DNA of 8,544 bases from CAJWKT01 sp964465375 (GTDB lineage: Bacteria; Pseudomonadota; Gammaproteobacteria; Steroidobacterales; Rariloculaceae), in NCBI GenBank assembly GCA_964465375.1, contig CAYXIJ010000044.1, positions 1-8,544 of the forward strand. The letters run 5' to 3'. Made by a program: the position numbers and the translations under genes. Position 1 is the stretch's first letter, and each line of letters opens with the position of its first letter. Below, piece by piece: positions 6,880 to 8,544 of the stretch. The notes under the pieces are model-generated. The model saw only the letters and a program-made list of their open reading frames with translations. It did no database searches and was not told the origin of the DNA.

Positions 6880-8010
6880 TCAAATTTCCCGATCCATGCG
6901 TAATAACCGGATCAGGTTGCCACCAAGAATCGCTTCCTTCTCGGCGTTATTGAGATAAGGCGAATTGATAATCAGATCCATCGTATCAGGCCAGCCCAGC
7001 GGCATATCGGTGCCGTAAACAACCTGACTGGGCCCCATCTCTGCAACAAGATGCCTCAGACCCTCATCAGAAAATACCATTGAGTCAGCGAATATTTGGG
7101 TCCTTAAGTACTCTCTAGGAGGTTTTTGGTTGCGGCAATCATCAGCTTGAATAGGAGCATTTCCGATGAACTCACCTTGGGCATTGATTGAGGGGCCACC
7201 AGCCGCATCACAAGCTACATCCGTGCGGCCAAAGTAAGATGGCAGGTACCCGCCACCGTGAGCCCCGCATATTTTCAATCCAGGAAAACGGTCCAAAGTT
7301 CCATCAAGTATGAGCCGTGATATAAAAAATGTAGTTTCAAGGGGGTTACCTATAATATTTCCTAGATCGCCAGCATAATCCAGTGCACCCTCTTGTATGA
7401 TGTTGTCCGAACCATTTGGGTGGACAAAGATTGGTACGTCTAGTTCTTCGGCTTTAGCCCAAAACACGTCATATTCCGGGCCTGCAGGTACACCTCCATT
7501 CACGTGACCACCCATTGAAGCGCCCTTAAACCCAAGTTGATTAACCGCGTAGTCAAGTTGTCCTGCAGCAAGATCTGGGAACTGCATTGCAACAGATGTA
7601 AGGGCAACAAAACGATCAGGATATGCATTGCACCATGCCGCAAATCCTTCGTCTTGAACACGAACAATTTCAGCTGCAAGCAACTCATCGTCAGTCCGGT
7701 ACCACCAATATTGATTGGCACTTATAACGGAAACATCAATACCCCATTCGTCCATCATTACCAAACGCGAAGGCTCGAGGAGTCTTGGCCCACCAATCCG
7801 TCTCTCGAGACTCGTACCACGGATGACTTCCTCAACATCCTTGATCGACGCGTGCGCATGAATATCAACGGTCTTAATGCGCTTACCCGCAATCCAAATT
7901 TCCTTACGCCCTTGTGCCCATGTTGTGGGCTTAACCGCCAGTATTCCTGCCGCTATTCCAATGGCTTCTAAAAGTTTTCTACGACTCGAAATGTGGCTCA
8001 AAATCTTCAT
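6880..8010 (-). CDS. Tat-exported amidohydrolase (Amidohydro_2/ACMSD-like)
   Basis: Metal-dependent hydrolase of the amidohydrolase-2 family, 376 residues, related to ACMSD-type decarboxylases and hydrolases; the substrate cannot be predicted. The N-terminus has a twin-arginine signal (SSRRKLLEA, Arg10-Arg11) followed by a hydrophobic stretch, so the folded, metal-loaded enzyme should be sent to the periplasm. Metal and catalytic residues are in place: DIHAHA (His51, His53), FVHPNG (His197), GAHGGG (His251) and YGTDMP (Asp335). The ATG has GGAG 8 nt upstream and AAGG closer in. It is preceded by a 114-bp gap after the YjbR gene and followed 46 nt later by the CPXCG gene, so it is probably the first gene of the leftward transcript. 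Many family members act on small aromatic or carboxylated compounds; applying that here is inference. Confidence 0.9.
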   Translation of the reverse strand: MKILSHISSRRKLLEAIGIAAGILAVKPTTWAQGRKEIWIAGKRIKTVDIHAHASIKDVEEVIRGTSLERRIGGPRLLEPSRLVMMDEWGIDVSVISANQYWWYRTDDELLAAEIVRVQDEGFAAWCNAYPDRFVALTSVAMQFPDLAAGQLDYAVNQLGFKGASMGGHVNGGVPAGPEYDVFWAKAEELDVPIFVHPNGSDNIIQEGALDYAGDLGNIIGNPLETTFFISRLILDGTLDRFPGLKICGAHGGGYLPSYFGRTDVACDAAGGPSINAQGEFIGNAPIQADDCRNQKPPREYLRTQIFADSMVFSDEGLRHLVAEMGPSQVVYGTDMPLGWPDTMDLIINSPYLNNAEKEAILGGNLIRLLRMDREI

Positions 8011-8124
8011 CTAGCCTTCTCCCTAAATAGGTTTTGTGAGGTACTGCTCAAACAGACGAGCGTAAATAGTATGACGGAGAGGGAGAGACCGAATTTGGAA
8101 GTAGAAGTTCCACCCACACATCTC
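8011..8124 (-). promoter_or_regulatory. Intergenic region upstream of the amidohydrolase operon
   Basis: This 114-bp gap is the largest in the window. It holds the Shine-Dalgarno site of the amidohydrolase (GGGAG, 8019-8023) and the tRNA-like repeat at 8072-8085. It is the natural place for the operon promoter, but no convincing -35/-10 pair was found, so the promoter assignment is positional only. Confidence 0.35.
8072..8085 (-). repeat. Near-copy of the tRNA-Ser 3' end (possible att site or tRNA remnant)
   Basis: On the minus strand this reads CTCCCTCTCCGTCA. It matches 13 of 14 bases of the tRNA-Ser end at 8530-8543 (CTCCCTCTCCGCCA), in the same orientation, including an 11-bp exact block. 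Bases further 5' on the minus strand (TTCGG then TCT) loosely resemble the TTCGAATC loop of a T arm. It could be the second attachment core of an element integrated at the tRNA, or a decayed tRNA fragment. Chance similarity in purine-rich sequence is possible. Confidence 0.4.
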
Positions 8125-8505
8125 TCACCATCTTGTTACCCATTTACCATATCTGAACTCAAGTGCTAAGCGGTCGCTTTTCTTAAGATTATTTACTACC
8201 AACCCGTATGAGACATCGATCATTTTTTCAATTTCTTTTCTGGGTATCGAACCATCTAATATCAAGGTGTTCCAGTGTTCTTTATTCATATGATATCCGG
8301 GTATCACGGACTTAAAAATATCTCTAAGAATCCTTGCTTCTTCGGGATCACATTTTAAATTGATATGCCCAATATCACCCCTATACCTAAGGAATCCAAA
8401 CATCTTGCCTTTGATTTTGAAAACCCGGGTGTCAATACCAAAAGGGAAATCCTCAACCGCTTCTGGACGAGAGAGAAAGTAAACCCTTGCTTGGTCACCA
8501 TTCAC
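8125..8505 (-). CDS. YjbR/MmcQ family protein
   Basis: Cytoplasmic 126-residue protein of the YjbR/MmcQ family (CyaY-like fold), often annotated as DNA-binding although its role is not settled. Family motifs are clear: SRPEAVEDFPFG (12-23), INLKCDP (48-54), PGYHMNKEHWNT (69-80), DGSIP (84-88) and DVSYGLV (97-103). The start is taken as the GTG at 8505. No other start codon lies in frame between it and the tRNA 3' end 25 nt upstream, and the N-terminal distance to EDFPFG suits the family. A Shine-Dalgarno match is weak (GGGC). Lying directly behind tRNA-Ser, it may be transcribed with it. It is bracketed by the tRNA end and a near-copy of that end at 8072-8085. Confidence 0.88.
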   Translation of the reverse strand: MNGDQARVYFLSRPEAVEDFPFGIDTRVFKIKGKMFGFLRYRGDIGHINLKCDPEEARILRDIFKSVIPGYHMNKEHWNTLILDGSIPRKEIEKMIDVSYGLVVNNLKKSDRLALEFRYGKWVTRW

Positions 8506-8519
8506 TGAGTCTGCCCATT

Positions 8520-8529
8520 GTTTGCAAAC
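8520..8529. repeat. Perfect 10-bp palindrome next to the tRNA CCA
   Basis: GTTTGCAAAC is a perfect inverted repeat directly adjoining the CCA end of the tRNA. It has no U-tract, so it is not a standard terminator. It may be a protein-binding site or the edge of an attachment region, or coincidence. Confidence 0.3.
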
Positions 8530-8544
8530 TGGCGGAGAGGGAGG
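8530..8544 (-). tRNA. tRNA-Ser, 3' end only (partial)
   Basis: The minus strand from the window edge reads CCTC (end of the T stem), CCTCTCC (3' acceptor strand), G (discriminator), CCA. This is the usual 3' end of proteobacterial tRNA-Ser genes, whose 5' acceptor strand is GGAGAGG, and G73 is typical of serine tRNAs. The rest, including the anticodon, lies outside the window, so the isoacceptor is unknown. CCA is encoded. The assignment rests on pattern recognition of 15 bases. Confidence 0.75.

Noticed and set aside
7537..7971. Plus-strand open frame of 144 codons
   Set aside because: It is antisense to the amidohydrolase coding region and has no recognisable features.
8024..8051. TTGAGC and TATTTA (16-bp spacing, minus strand) as a promoter for the amidohydrolase
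   Set aside because: The -10 match is poor, and the resulting transcript would start after the Shine-Dalgarno site of the gene.

Overview
The window looks like a stretch of a free-living Gram-negative bacterial chromosome, most plausibly a marine or other environmental gammaproteobacterium. This rests on Sec type I signal peptides, a lipobox lipoprotein, a twin-arginine (Tat) signal, a CPXCG cysteine-rich protein, a YjbR/MmcQ protein and a tRNA-Ser end with an encoded CCA. The taxonomic guess is inference; no marker gene fixes it.

Left part (1-4187), fairly GC-rich: two sulfatase-superfamily proteins flank a calcineurin-like phosphoesterase. The phosphoesterase and sulfatase 1 are read leftwards, overlap by 17 nt, and form an operon that leaves the window. 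Sulfatase 2 is a predicted lipoprotein transcribed divergently from a 70-bp AT-rich intergenic region. All three proteins are exported, which suggests extracytoplasmic removal of sulfate and phosphate from an unknown substrate. Sulfatase 1 has a canonical CxPxR nucleophile motif. Sulfatase 2 has CRNMR, plus Asp where the family has a catalytic His. No sulfatase-maturating enzyme gene is visible.

Right part (4214-8544), less GC-rich and all on the minus strand: after the partial tRNA-Ser come a YjbR/MmcQ protein, a Tat-exported amidohydrolase, a CPXCG zinc-ribbon-like protein, a GNAT acetyltransferase, a secreted 515-residue protein made of two tandem homologous halves, and a small secreted DUF6152 protein. 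The last four genes are very tightly spaced (an ATGA overlap, a 2-nt gap and a 3-nt gap), so they are probably one transcript. The 515-residue protein and the DUF6152 protein look like a functional pair of unknown role.

The last 15 bases are the 3' end of a tRNA-Ser on the minus strand. A 14-nt near-copy of that end lies 458 bp away, beyond the YjbR gene, which suggests a tRNA-associated integration site or a tRNA remnant. There is no CRISPR array, transposase, integrase or rRNA, and no gene-free stretch over 300 bp; the largest gap is 114 bp (8011-8124).
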